Shown in pieces: positions 1 to 9,342 of a stretch of 56,000 bases of DNA. The position numbers and the translations under genes were made by a program. The notes beneath the pieces were generated by a model. It saw only the letters and a program-made list of their open reading frames with translations, had not been told where the DNA came from and did no database searches. How positions within the stretch are numbered: position 1 is the stretch's first letter; the number at the start of each line of letters is the position of its first letter. Origin of the DNA: Cryptomeria japonica (lineage: Eukaryota > Streptophyta > Pinopsida > Cupressales > Cupressaceae); NCBI RefSeq assembly GCF_030272615.1, contig NC_081413.1:608448209-608504208 (forward strand). The letters are read 5' to 3'.

Positions 1-1400
1 GGAGCTTTGCAGGGGCTCTATGAGCCATTTTGGACCTTCAAACGACAGTTCCTATTTTTTAGGGAGAACTGGCAGTTGACTGAATGACCACCTGGGGGAC
101 CAAGGAGTAGAGCAGGATCCTTTTGAGGAGTTACAGGTGTTTGGAGAGAGGTTCCTACTTTTTAGGGCGATTCCCTACTTTTTAGGAGGTTGTGGCAATT
201 TCCATATTTGAGGTTCCACAGGACCATACCATGGTTTCTGTTTCAGGAAGATTGGGTGTGTTTCCTAGTTTATAGGAGTATCCCTAGATTTTAGGGATGG
301 GACTGCCAGTTGGCCCATCTTGTCCAGCATCACTCACAGACAGGTGAGGAAGTCAGATTCATGTTTGGTTGGTTATTTTGGGCTATTATTGGATCTATGG
401 AAATATTTTAATATATTTAAATATTTCCTAAGTTAGCGATTAAATAAATTAAAATAAGGCTATGTATATAGCTATTTCGGAGTAATAAGGGGTTTTTGGC
501 TTCATCTGGTTTGATATGCCTATGTGTTATAGCTCGTTGGAAAGGTCTCGAACTTTGCTACATGATTCTCACCTCCCGGAGTCTTTTTGGATGCTTGAAG
601 CTATTTATTCGCAATAAAGTGATATTTTTCTATAGTTTGATGCCATAATTGGGAAAGTGTCACTTTAATTATAAAGCACAAGCTTTATTATTCTTTAGGG
701 TTCGACTTGCAAAGGGAAAGGAGTTATAAGGAGATGAAAACCTAATTGATAGCATCTTTGATCATTTTGAAACTTGCTAATTTGGGAATTGCTCTCGAAG
801 AGTGATTTTGGTCTGGGACGCAAACCCCAGGTCTGAGCTTGCTGGGACGTAGCCCTCAGCAGGAGTTGACAATGGATTTATACAGGATTACACAGAGATT
901 GTCAGAGGTAGAAGACACATCTTCTTGTCCTGAAGATTCAGCGTGCATATTGGGGGTTTCAACAGGGCGGCTGGTCTATTTCAGCTGGCACGTGATTTGC
1001 AACAGCTTCCACGCCTCCTTTGCAACCACGCCTTGTTTGTATGTTGGCTTGAAGGGTTGTATTCAGCTTATTTGGTCTTCCTTGTTCATTGCCAGTAATA
1101 TTCCTCCATCTGGCATCAATCCAGATTGAGAACAGCTCCAAATAAATGTATGGATTCTTGCTGAATACAAAACTAGGTTATTTGCCTAGTATGATTTGCA
1201 GTATTTTCAGATTGCTTAAGTGTTCTTACATATGAACATTGTTTACTGTTTTATTTCACAGTTGTTGCTATTTATCAATTACTTTACTTATAACATCAAA
1301 ACCCAAAAAGAAACAATCCCTTTCTACAACTTCTGTCTATTCTATAAGATCACCAGAAAATTACAAAAATATAGTATGTTTAATTAAGAATTTACAGCAG
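1..1400 (+). other. LTR-retroelement-like non-coding DNA
   Basis: No convincing gene is visible. The stretch has the feel of a plant LTR or leader: a repeated phrase about 'ttttagg' near 50-300, a TATA-rich patch near 395-475, GC-richer text at 800-1130 and an AATAAA-type signal near 1140. Short open frames here have no recognisable domain. No matching second LTR is seen in the window, so assignment to an LTR is inference only. Confidence 0.3.
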
Positions 1401-1427
1401 CAACAGCAAAAGGATCCATTTGGGATC

Positions 1428-1612
1428 TTTCATCGAGGGCAAATACTTGAGGGCAAAGTACCCGAGGGAAGTATACTCGAGAGCAAAGTACCCGAGGGAA
1501 GTACCCGAGAGCAATTACTCGAGGGAAATACCCGAGGGAAGTACCCGAGGGCAAAGTACCCGAGGGAAGTATACCCGAGGGAAGCACTCGAGGGCAAGAC
1601 ACCTTCGGCCCT
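1428..1612. repeat. Short tandem array, CCCGAGGG-type
   Basis: About ten imperfect units of roughly 17-18 bp built on 'gtacccgagggaa' and 'gtacccgagggcaaa', some with CTCGAG in place of CCCGAG. It is open in several frames on both strands only because the unit lacks stops, so the apparent proteins (repeats of EGK, REV, PSGTL) are treated as artefacts. The array sits just after a CAG-rich run (about 1396-1410). Confidence 0.8.
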
Positions 1613-1619
1613 CAATCAA

Positions 1620-2248
1620 CGGCACTTGACACCCTTCGGCTTCGGATGTAAAGTTCTACTCATACGGAAAGTAGGTCGTACTTCCAAATAGTCTATACAA
1701 CAATGTTACTTCCACTGAAGGATCCAACCGTAGATAATTCCTCTGTCGATGAGATTATTGCAGATACGGGAATAAATTGTCAACGTAGAGCATTCACCAA
1801 CAACATTGAATGGCCAAGAACTAGATATTTGTAATTATATTCCACACGATAGAGATAGATCTGACAATGAAGTACAAAGTGAAATATCACAAATGATATC
1901 TCCAACAACAGACTAGGGTGGCTGCTAACCACCGAAACTGCGATTACAGAATAGGGAGGATCTTGCACCTTTGAAACTGTACAGTGCCAAACTCCAAACT
2001 GGAATTCGCAAACACAAAGAAAATATAAAATTCACCATCCTACAACTATGCTAAACTCGGCCTGTTAAATGTGCTCCGGGAAGTTTCCCGAATGGTTACA
2101 AACGGACCGACACCAAAAGTTTATTATTTTATTAATTTGGGCCCCTTTATATAATAATTAATTTAATTAATTAAATAAGTCCTTATGATATTATTTAAAA
2201 TTTAGGACCACTTAATTAAGTCACTTTATTAAAATTGGGGATATTACA
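1620..2248. other. Probable end of an LTR (…GGGGATATTACA)
   Basis: No gene is visible. The stretch ends in GGGGATATTACA at 2248, a common terminus of plant gypsy LTRs, after an AT-rich region with TTAATTAA blocks (2155-2235). The terminus resembles that of the solo LTR at 31564-32919, which ends GAGACATTACA. The partner LTR is not in the window. Confidence 0.3.
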
Positions 2249-2410
2249 TTGCTCATTAGCTTGACATAAGCAAGAGATAGAAAAAAAATTGGAGGAATCC
2301 CTTAGATCAAGTCTAGCTAAATATGCAGGTGTTTCCTTCATCATCCAAGTGACCCAATTGTACTTTAGTGAGAGATGAGATACGGGAGCAAAATTTGACT
2401 AAGTATTCAA

Positions 2411-3488
2411 GAATTTCCATTGCTCCTCCCTAGGAGCGAAATTCACTTCCTTTGCTCCAATCTTTGAGCGAATATTACTTCCATTGCTCCCCTTTAGGAG
2501 CGAAATCCCTCTCCAAGCCTTCCAAATCATTGAAAATTACCTCTAGCCATCATGAGATGTCTTGGTTCGAACAACGAATGCAATGTTTGATCAACAACCT
2601 TGAAATGGGCTAAATGTGAGGGCCATTTCCATTGCTCCCTCTCAAGAGTGAAATCCTCTTCCTTTGCCCTCACCTTGGAGCTATTTTGCTTCCTGTGCAT
2701 ATTTAAGGGCAATTTGATGAATTTCAACTCTAGGAACCTTGTTTTGATCATTAAAAGGATCAACTTCATCAAGTTCTTTGTGATTTTGACTAAGGAATGG
2801 AGGAGAGATGGCAAATTCGAGGTCACTTCTGTTGCTCCTCTCCACAAGCGAAAAACACTTCCATTGCTCTCCTTTGAGAGCGTGTTTCTCTTCCTTTGCT
2901 CTTGCTTAGGAGCGAAGTTGATTTTAGAGCCTTCCTTAAGGTTGGTTTGACATCATACGCATAGATGGCAAAATACCCCAAACTTAGGTTGATGAAGAGT
3001 GAATTTGAACTTACTTCCATTGCTCCCTAATTGGAGGTGAATTATGCTTCCATTGCTCCTCAAGTGGAGCGAATTCCCCTTCCATTGCTCCTTCTTGAGA
3101 GCAAAATACCCCACTAAGCATTTTTAAAGATGATTTCATGACTTTTACACAAGGAGGATAAAACTTAAGGTATGAATGGGTGATAGGAGATAAGATGGAT
3201 AGAAAGTGAGCTAAATTCAATGTCACTTCCATTGCTCATGATTTGGAGCGATTTTCACTTCCATTGCTCCTTGCTTGGATCGAAAATTACTTCTATTGCT
3301 CACATAAAGGAGCAAATTTCTTCCTTTGCCATCCAAGTAAGTGGACTTCACTTTATTGAAAGGTAAGTTGCAAATTTTGCTAAGTGTTGGAGAACTTCTT
3401 TTGCTCTCTGATAGGAGCGAATTGCACTTCCATTGCTCCCTGATAGGAGTGAAATTCACTTCCTTTGCTTCTTCTTAAGAGCGATCTC
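2411..3488 (+). repeat. Array of about 18 GCTCC...GGAGCGA units (element A)
   Basis: Irregularly spaced copies of a unit of about 32 bp of the form 'cttccattgctcc' + 5-8 variable bases + 'aggagcgaaatt'. Examples lie at 2417-2445, 2477-2503, 3046-3072, 3226-3252 and 3424-3453. Each good copy can pair GCTCC with GGAGC as a small hairpin. Spacers of about 100-160 bp of unrelated sequence separate clusters. Open frames across the array are by-products of the unit. Confidence 0.85.
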
Positions 3489-3489
3489 C

Positions 3490-4205
3490 CCTATACATGT
3501 GCCTATCCGACCTGCAACATATAAAATAGATCATGTAAAATTTATTTATCATGTGTGATTGATACCCATTTGTTTGTTTTGTAGGGATAAAGAAAGAAAT
3601 CAAAGGGACCAATTTGGAGGAAGATCAAAACAAGTATCACAAGGAGGAAATTTCAACATCAAGGTCAAGATACAAGCATGGCATTCAAAAGAAGAGGGAT
3701 TTCACCGACAAGCATAATGATATTAAGGAAGTTGACTACACAAGAAGCATTCATTTATACAAGAACATGATCCACACATCCAGGGATGTGGATGAAAGAA
3801 TCAACAGCGTGAAGCGAATTACAAAGAGAGAATTTCAAGGGAGTGAGGAAGCAGTTACGACATCAAGGGCTCATTCCAAGGCAATATCAAGATTCAAAAC
3901 TAAGAGGGAGTCAACATCTACACCTTGTACCTTCATGGCTTTCAACATTGAGATATTCAAGAAGATAGTCTCAGAAGAATTAATCAAAGTTAGAAGATCA
4001 TCTTGAACAACATGATATAACTCAGAAACACGCCTCCATCATCACCACATTGAGCAAGTGACTAACGATATTGCTTGTGATGAGATATGAGCTCTACAAG
4101 TGCAGATTGAGGTGGCATCCCTGTCACCACTCACCCAATCAAGGAGTTCAACATCAGCACGTCCGGATTCAATGAACCAAGCTCATCATATGGAGGCACA
4201 AACTC
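3490..4205 (+). other. Conserved 3' internal segment of element A
   Basis: This segment begins near a splice-acceptor-like string (TTTGTTTGTTTTGTAGG, about 3569-3585). An open frame of 130 codons follows (3614-4006), lysine, arginine and serine rich with no recognised domain. The same acceptor-like string (…GTTTGTTTTGCAGG, near 46720) precedes the homologous segment of element D, but the reading frame is not conserved there. I therefore regard it as non-coding retrotransposon sequence, or at most a short spliced 3' exon. Confidence 0.45.
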
Positions 4206-4213
4206 TGAGATAC

Positions 4214-5250
4214 TGTTGACGTGTATTTTATACACAATCATACAAAGAATAAAATACCAATAGGCATCTTATCCTCTCTTGAGAAAATAGTCTCTAACTG
4301 CTGAAGATTCGCGTAAAGGATCAGTTAGGTAGACTCCAAGGTTCTTTTAGTGGGGTCTCCACGTGTGGACAAGCTTTTTTAGTGGTATGATGTGATTTGT
4401 TGTTTCCTCCAAGGGGTCTTACGCTTTCGAAGCTCGAAGATTTTACTAAACTAAAGGAATTTTCAAAAAAAACAAAAGATAGGGTTTAAAGAGGTCTAAT
4501 CTAGCCTAACCCTATGAATGACTTAGCATGGACGAGATTTGGCAAGACTCAACCAACTTCAATTTTGCCATAAGATAACAACTCAATTGAAATTAGTGCG
4601 ATCTTCTAAGGTAATATAATGGTATTCAATGCATCAAAGATCAAGGACACTACTACGAAGGTACATATCCAAGACACAATGATAATTGAAGATTAAGGAC
4701 TCAAAGTGTTCTCCAGTCGACCACACAAGGCGTTCCTACAATCAGCAAGAAGCTAGTGGTTTGGATTGCGAATCCTACCAAATATCAAATCTCACACTTA
4801 GTCTTTCAAATTAACAAACTACTTCGATTGAGCACGATTCAAGTGTATCAAACAACCATGAAGATAACTCAAGAAATTTGCAACAAAACACCATAACTTC
4901 AATATTTTATTGATTTCCAAGTCATCATGTACAACAATTGCTTGAAATTCTCTCTTCAAGACTCAATCTTGCTACAAAATAAAATTGCTTCTAGCTTTAA
5001 TCTCTCTTCTCTATTACACTATTATTCCCTATTGAAATGAAAAATGGGGGTATATATAGCATCCCCAGTTACAATGAAAGGTCCAGATTGAAAGTAAATC
5101 AACGGACAAGATCATGACACCTAAACCCTAATTAGGGTTTGTTACAAATAACCTCCTTTTTACTGAACAATATTAAATACATAGCCAAATATTAAATTTG
5201 GCACAAAAACCTAGGAGGTATCAACCAATGAGAAATAAGATGTCATGTCA
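4214..5250 (-). repeat. Left LTR-like arm of unit B
   Basis: Minus-strand LTR of about 1.04 kb. Its 3' end is CACGTCAACA (at 4214). Its 5' start is near 5250 (TGACATGACATC), possibly 5259 (TGTTAGAG). It contains the palindrome AAACCCTAATTAGGGTTT (5123-5140) and a TATATATA box (5051-5058). It aligns, inverted and with many differences, to the LTRs at 11380-12360 and 47212-48272, sharing for example 'ctgaagattcgc', 'cttatcctctcttga' and 'ctccaaggttc'. The ORF upstream ends 5-14 bases inside it. Confidence 0.7.
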
Positions 5251-8200
5251 TCTCTAACAACCTTTCATCTAGAATCTTATTCCCTTTCCAATTCTCTTTC
5301 TTAGCATATGCAATGAATTTTGTCACGATTCCTTCGATTTCTGTGATTGGAATCTCGGGAAGATTCTTGATACTCTCTTCTAAGTGGATGATCTGATCGA
5401 ATGCGTCTAGAAGAGCTGCGTCCCAAGTAGGTTCAAGTTCCTTCGTTCTATCAATCAAGAGCATAGTGGCAAACATCTGATCATACTGCCCATCTGAAAC
5501 ATCTGCGTCCTTGCGAAAGATGATCTTGATTCTATCCTCAAATTCCTGCATATCCACATCTGTCTCGACCTCGATCCTTCTGCCAAGAATGATACGAAGT
5601 ACCTCAAATACTCTGTCCTGGATCGGATTGATTACCTCCTCAACTTGACCACACCTAACACTGATGTCCTCGAAGAGAACACTCTTTATATGGAGTAAGG
5701 TTGACCACTGGAACAAACTGTGAGAATCACCCTCCAAGATCCTCTCCTGCACTAAAATTCTTCTGGATGTATGTCTTATTACTTTCAAGACAGGGATGAC
5801 AACGTCCTTGGTATGGGCAAATGCAACTACTGTTGCCATCAATCTGTGGATTATCTCAAGAACTTGGATAGCCTGATGAATAATCTTCGTCATCCTTGTA
5901 ACAAACTCTATGGCCACTGTATGAGATCTATCCATCCAACTACATGTACGCTGGACCAGGTTCCTGAATCTTTCTGCTTCATTGATCGATTGAAGGGGCA
6001 ATGCCTGCACTGGTGATCTAACTGGATCCTGACGTCCCAAAGGTTCATTGATGTGACTGAAATATGTCCTCCATGCACCGACCTCTCTCTCAAGCTTTCT
6101 ATTCTTCTCCACTTCTTCTCTAAACTTGTCCTTCAATGCCTCAAATGTGTCGGTGGCATCATCTAAAGTCTGCTCTGCTGTGGATGGTCCTAACTCAAAA
6201 GTCTGTATATCATAATCCTCTGCTAGGATCTCACCCTCATATTTATCTGCTGCCGGTGTAGCTACCTGCAATTTCCTAGATCCAGTCTCATCTCGAATCA
6301 TCTTGGACATCTTTGTAGCCTTCTTCTTCTCTGTTATCACATGTGAACGTCCAACAAGGCTCTCTAAATCAATTGCACTGTCCTTGTCCTCTACTACGAT
6401 CACCTTAGTCAATCTTTCCTTCAACCAATCTGGGATATTCGATCTTGTCTCTTGAACTTGAATTTCTTTATGTACTATTTCTTCTTGTCTGGGAGGAGAT
6501 GTTATTTCATTATCTTCTTCTAAATCATAGTCTTGGAGAGATCCATCTGACGAAACATGCTGTGCCTGCCCTTCCTCCTGCCTGTCATTCTGTACCATCA
6601 ACTCCATGGACTCTTCCACTCGGACTGTTCTATCCTCTGGTCTGGAAGAAGTACCTGGTGTTTGATCTTTGTTGGCACCTTGCTTTTTCTTGGAAGGCTC
6701 TTTCTTTTCTGATCTTTCCTTTCTCTTCGAACCTCTCGGATGGAGATTGCCCTCACTGGCACATCGAAGGTTACCTTCACCTGAATTCCTAGGATTAGGA
6801 TTGCCTTCACTCACACTTGCTCCACCTTCGGCTGGTTTCTCTTCCAAAGTAAAAGACATAGCTATGCCTTGTTCTCTCAACTTCTGATGCTGAACGTCTA
6901 CCCATCTGCGAGTACAAGACAAGACTGGTGCCATCAAAGCATCTAAATCCACGACTTCAGGCTCATTCCAATCCAACCTTATTGTTTTGCTTTCTCTATC
7001 ATAGGAAGACTGGATGTGCCTGCCATTGTCCTGAGCTTGGTCGGCCACTCTGTAAATCCTGCATTTCCTGATGAAATCCAAAGGTAATCTAGAATGTATC
7101 TTTCGTTTCACTTCGAGATCATCTAGGAGGTTCATCATAAAATCTTCAATTTGGTGCTCATGTTTAAATCTTCTGCCGACTGTCTCCTCTAAATGTCCAT
7201 GTGGATCAAAACTATTTCTCCAAGCAAAAGATGAAAAAGAATACAAGGCTAACTCCTTCTCTGCGTCATCCATGGCTAAGACATTAGGACATACCTCAAC
7301 TGAATTACCCAAAATAATAGGTACTTGGACTCCATTCTGATGTCTGTGTCTGAATGCCTTCACATATGCTGCCAACTGCCTTGTTACCTCAAGTAACACA
7401 ATTCTGTCCGTCGGATACCTCGGCAACATGTATGGAGGTAAAGGACATCCATGCACTCTAATGTAAGTGAATTTGGGAAACTGAATGAACCAAGCACCGT
7501 ACCTCTTGATGAATTCCTGGGCATCCTGAGATAATCTGTTGTGAATCCCTCCTTGCAACGTCCTTGTGATGTTCATCGTGAAAGTATCATTAACTAACTT
7601 GTAGTTTTTCCCTAGCGGATGATGCAAGTAGGCATAGGATTCACAAGCTCTAACCTCGCCAGGTCCTCTTCCAATCATTCCTCTGTGAGGTAGTCCTGCG
7701 TACTCAACACTCCTGATCAAAGCATAGATGACGTATGAACTCATGTGGAAGGACTTAGTAGCCCTGAGTCTCCTCAACTGTACGTCTAAGCAATGGCTAA
7801 TCATCCTAGCCCAATGTATCGTACCCTTTCCCTGAACAATCACCTGGATGAAGTAAAACATCCACTTCTCAAAATAGAAGGCATGAGGTGCTCCTGTAAC
7901 TCGGTTGAGCATGGTAATCAAATCTCTGTACTCCTCCTGGAAATCAATCCAGTGCGGTGTGTTCGGTACCTTGCTTAGACGGGGACGACTCTTGAGTAGC
8001 CAGTTCTTGTTGATTATGCTTAGGCAAGCATCCGGATCATCATCGTACACTGATCTGGCTCCTTCAATGCTCTTATATATCATGTCCCTGTGCTCTGGAA
8101 GATGGAAAGCTTCACTTATAGCTTCCTCTGAAAGGTACGCTAAAGTGATTCCCTCATTGGACACAATTGTCCTGGACTGTGGATTGTAGTGACGGGCACA

Positions 8201-8464
8201 CTCGATCATCAACTCGTGGCACTGAATAGCTGGAGGAAAACCGGCCGCCTTAATGATGCCACTCTCTATTATTCTCCGGGCGATAGGTGATGGCTTGCCA
8301 ATGTAGGGGACCTCTCGAAACTTCTTCGTGCTAAAGTTCCCCAAGTTTGTATCTCCAATGTTGTTCCACTTCGACACGATCTTGGTCTCCACTTCTTCGG
8401 TCTTCTGATCTTCTTTCATGAGAGCTGAGCGACTGGTGGATGCTCCCGCCTTCGGGGTCGCCAT
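5243..8464 (-). CDS. Uncharacterised transposon-borne protein, about 1,073 aa
   Basis: The longest intact reading frame in the window; the frame is open to 8569. I choose the start at 8464 (MATPKAGASTSRS) because it lies just after a splice-acceptor-like TGTGTAG; the upstream alternative (8569, MITLETY) adds 35 residues. Counting from the 8569 methionine: residues about 80-560 look like a globular, mainly helical domain rich in Trp, His and Arg (for example HWIDFQEEYRDLI, GTIHWARMISHCLD). Residues about 600-680 are low complexity with SEGN repeats and a lysine/arginine cluster (SKRKERSEKKEPSKKKQ) that could be a bipartite nuclear signal. A short coiled-coil candidate lies near FREEVEKNRKLEREV, and the C-terminus is helical. 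I do not recognise the family. An accessory ORF of a Ty3/gypsy element, or a relative of plant transposon-associated domains, is a guess. No RT, integrase, protease or DDE motif is seen. Confidence 0.75.
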   Translation of the reverse strand: MATPKAGASTSRSALMKEDQKTEEVETKIVSKWNNIGDTNLGNFSTKKFREVPYIGKPSPIARRIIESGIIKAAGFPPAIQCHELMIECARHYNPQSRTIVSNEGITLAYLSEEAISEAFHLPEHRDMIYKSIEGARSVYDDDPDACLSIINKNWLLKSRPRLSKVPNTPHWIDFQEEYRDLITMLNRVTGAPHAFYFEKWMFYFIQVIVQGKGTIHWARMISHCLDVQLRRLRATKSFHMSSYVIYALIRSVEYAGLPHRGMIGRGPGEVRACESYAYLHHPLGKNYKLVNDTFTMNITRTLQGGIHNRLSQDAQEFIKRYGAWFIQFPKFTYIRVHGCPLPPYMLPRYPTDRIVLLEVTRQLAAYVKAFRHRHQNGVQVPIILGNSVEVCPNVLAMDDAEKELALYSFSSFAWRNSFDPHGHLEETVGRRFKHEHQIEDFMMNLLDDLEVKRKIHSRLPLDFIRKCRIYRVADQAQDNGRHIQSSYDRESKTIRLDWNEPEVVDLDALMAPVLSCTRRWVDVQHQKLREQGIAMSFTLEEKPAEGGASVSEGNPNPRNSGEGNLRCASEGNLHPRGSKRKERSEKKEPSKKKQGANKDQTPGTSSRPEDRTVRVEESMELMVQNDRQEEGQAQHVSSDGSLQDYDLEEDNEITSPPRQEEIVHKEIQVQETRSNIPDWLKERLTKVIVVEDKDSAIDLESLVGRSHVITEKKKATKMSKMIRDETGSRKLQVATPAADKYEGEILAEDYDIQTFELGPSTAEQTLDDATDTFEALKDKFREEVEKNRKLEREVGAWRTYFSHINEPLGRQDPVRSPVQALPLQSINEAERFRNLVQRTCSWMDRSHTVAIEFVTRMTKIIHQAIQVLEIIHRLMATVVAFAHTKDVVIPVLKVIRHTSRRILVQERILEGDSHSLFQWSTLLHIKSVLFEDISVRCGQVEEVINPIQDRVFEVLRIILGRRIEVETDVDMQEFEDRIKIIFRKDADVSDGQYDQMFATMLLIDRTKELEPTWDAALLDAFDQIIHLEESIKNLPEIPITEIEGIVTKFIAYAKKENWKGNKILDERLLEMT

Positions 8465-8466
8465 AC

Positions 8467-8673
8467 CTACACAACATTTCATTATAAGAACTACATTTTG
8501 CAATAAATAACGTTGATTAGAGAGATAAAGTTCTTCGGAAACCTCATGATAAGTCTCTAGAGTTATCATTTCCTAAAAAACAACGATTGAGCTAAGAGAT
8601 TCAAAATTCAAAACTTCAAAATTTAAAAAAAATGACGATCAATAAATAAAGCAATAAAATCAAATCGCCATAC
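8467..8673 (-). other. Candidate leader intron of the unit-B ORF
   Basis: On the minus strand a donor GAG|GTATGG (exon edge 8674) and an acceptor TGTGTAG (8467-8468) would remove 207 bp and place the exon edge two bases before the ATG at 8464. The same 11-mer AGGTATGGCGA occurs at both junctions, which could also be a direct repeat. A second acceptor, TTTTTTAG near 8574, would instead support the longer ORF from 8569. Confidence 0.35.
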
Positions 8674-8734
8674 CTCAATAGAGAACTAACTCTAGAATGC
8701 AAAAAGGAAAAGATCGCCTAGGCAAAATTGAGGT

Positions 8735-9020
8735 AAAAATGATCTTCAATGTTATCTCCTCAAAAGATCGACTTCGCCACCTTTGGATTTCAACGTGATC
8801 TTCAAGTCTTTAGCAAATTCGCCTTTGATGTGATCTTCAAATTCGCCCAAATGGATCTTCAAGTTCGCATCACCCTAGATAATTAAGCGCCACCTTGGGT
8901 CTTCAACGTAATTCGCACTCCACACTTCAAGCACACTTCGCACCTTCTTTGCTTTCCTCAATTCGCATGTAGAATAAAAATGATTATGTGAAAATGATAT
9001 TTCTCACCCTCCATATATAG
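8735..9020 (-). promoter_or_regulatory. TATA box and repeat-bearing leader of the unit-B ORF
   Basis: A good TATA box (CTATATATGG, minus strand, 9020-9011) lies about 550 bp upstream of the chosen start. Between it and the ORF are about five copies of GATCTTCAA or a near variant, often with TTCGC or TCGCC nearby, spaced about 30-40 bp (8740-8930). This may be the R/U5 or leader part of a second LTR type. Transcription start is not determinable. Confidence 0.45.
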
Positions 9021-9342
9021 CGCTTTCACCCTTTCATCCCTTAGGCCGACTTGGAGATAAAACCACTTTTTTAAAATGATTTTTAATTAAGATAACAAGG
9101 CCGACTTGGATACATGAGCGCTCCATGCGATTTTTATTAATTAATTAATTAATTATTAAATGCCTTACGTTTTTTATTTGCAAATTTCGATTTTAATAAA
9201 GGCAAAAATAATTAATAAAGATCAACGCCATATTAAATGCCAATTTAAAATAGATTTTCAATTTTTATCGATTTTAGCATTTAAGGAAAATTTGAAATGT
9301 TTATTTGGCGCCAAAACTATGAAAACAAAGGGGACGTACCTC

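Larger units (their letters stand above)
2249..4213 (+). mobile_element. Element A, 3' internal part plus first 8 bp of its 3' LTR
   Basis: Plus-strand LTR-retrotransposon fragment. It holds a repeat array (2411-3488) and then a segment of about 700 bp (3530-4205) whose counterpart precedes the complete LTR of element D (46660-47211). The two segments share phrases such as 'gcaagattgaggtggca', 'caacacgtcc' and 'gaggcacaaactc' in the same order. At 4206 an LTR begins (TGAGATAC), but after 8 bases it is interrupted by unit B. The LTR resumes at 11380 as CTACCCCC, as expected from D, which reads TGTAACTACCC. No gag or pol is visible in this part. The 5' LTR of A is not identified. Confidence 0.7.

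Noticed and set aside
1239-1691. Plus-strand frame of 150 codons with poly-Gln and EGK repeats
   Set aside because: Most of it is the 17-18 bp tandem array; no domain, and equal frames exist on the other strand.
2527-3459. Frames of 65-116 codons with repeated REQWK or EEQWK
   Set aside because: By-products of the GCTCC…GGAGCGA array; not a repeat protein.
5771-8189. Plus- and minus-strand frames of 60-115 codons inside the long unit-B ORF
   Set aside because: Shadow frames of the 1,108-codon reading frame without independent support.
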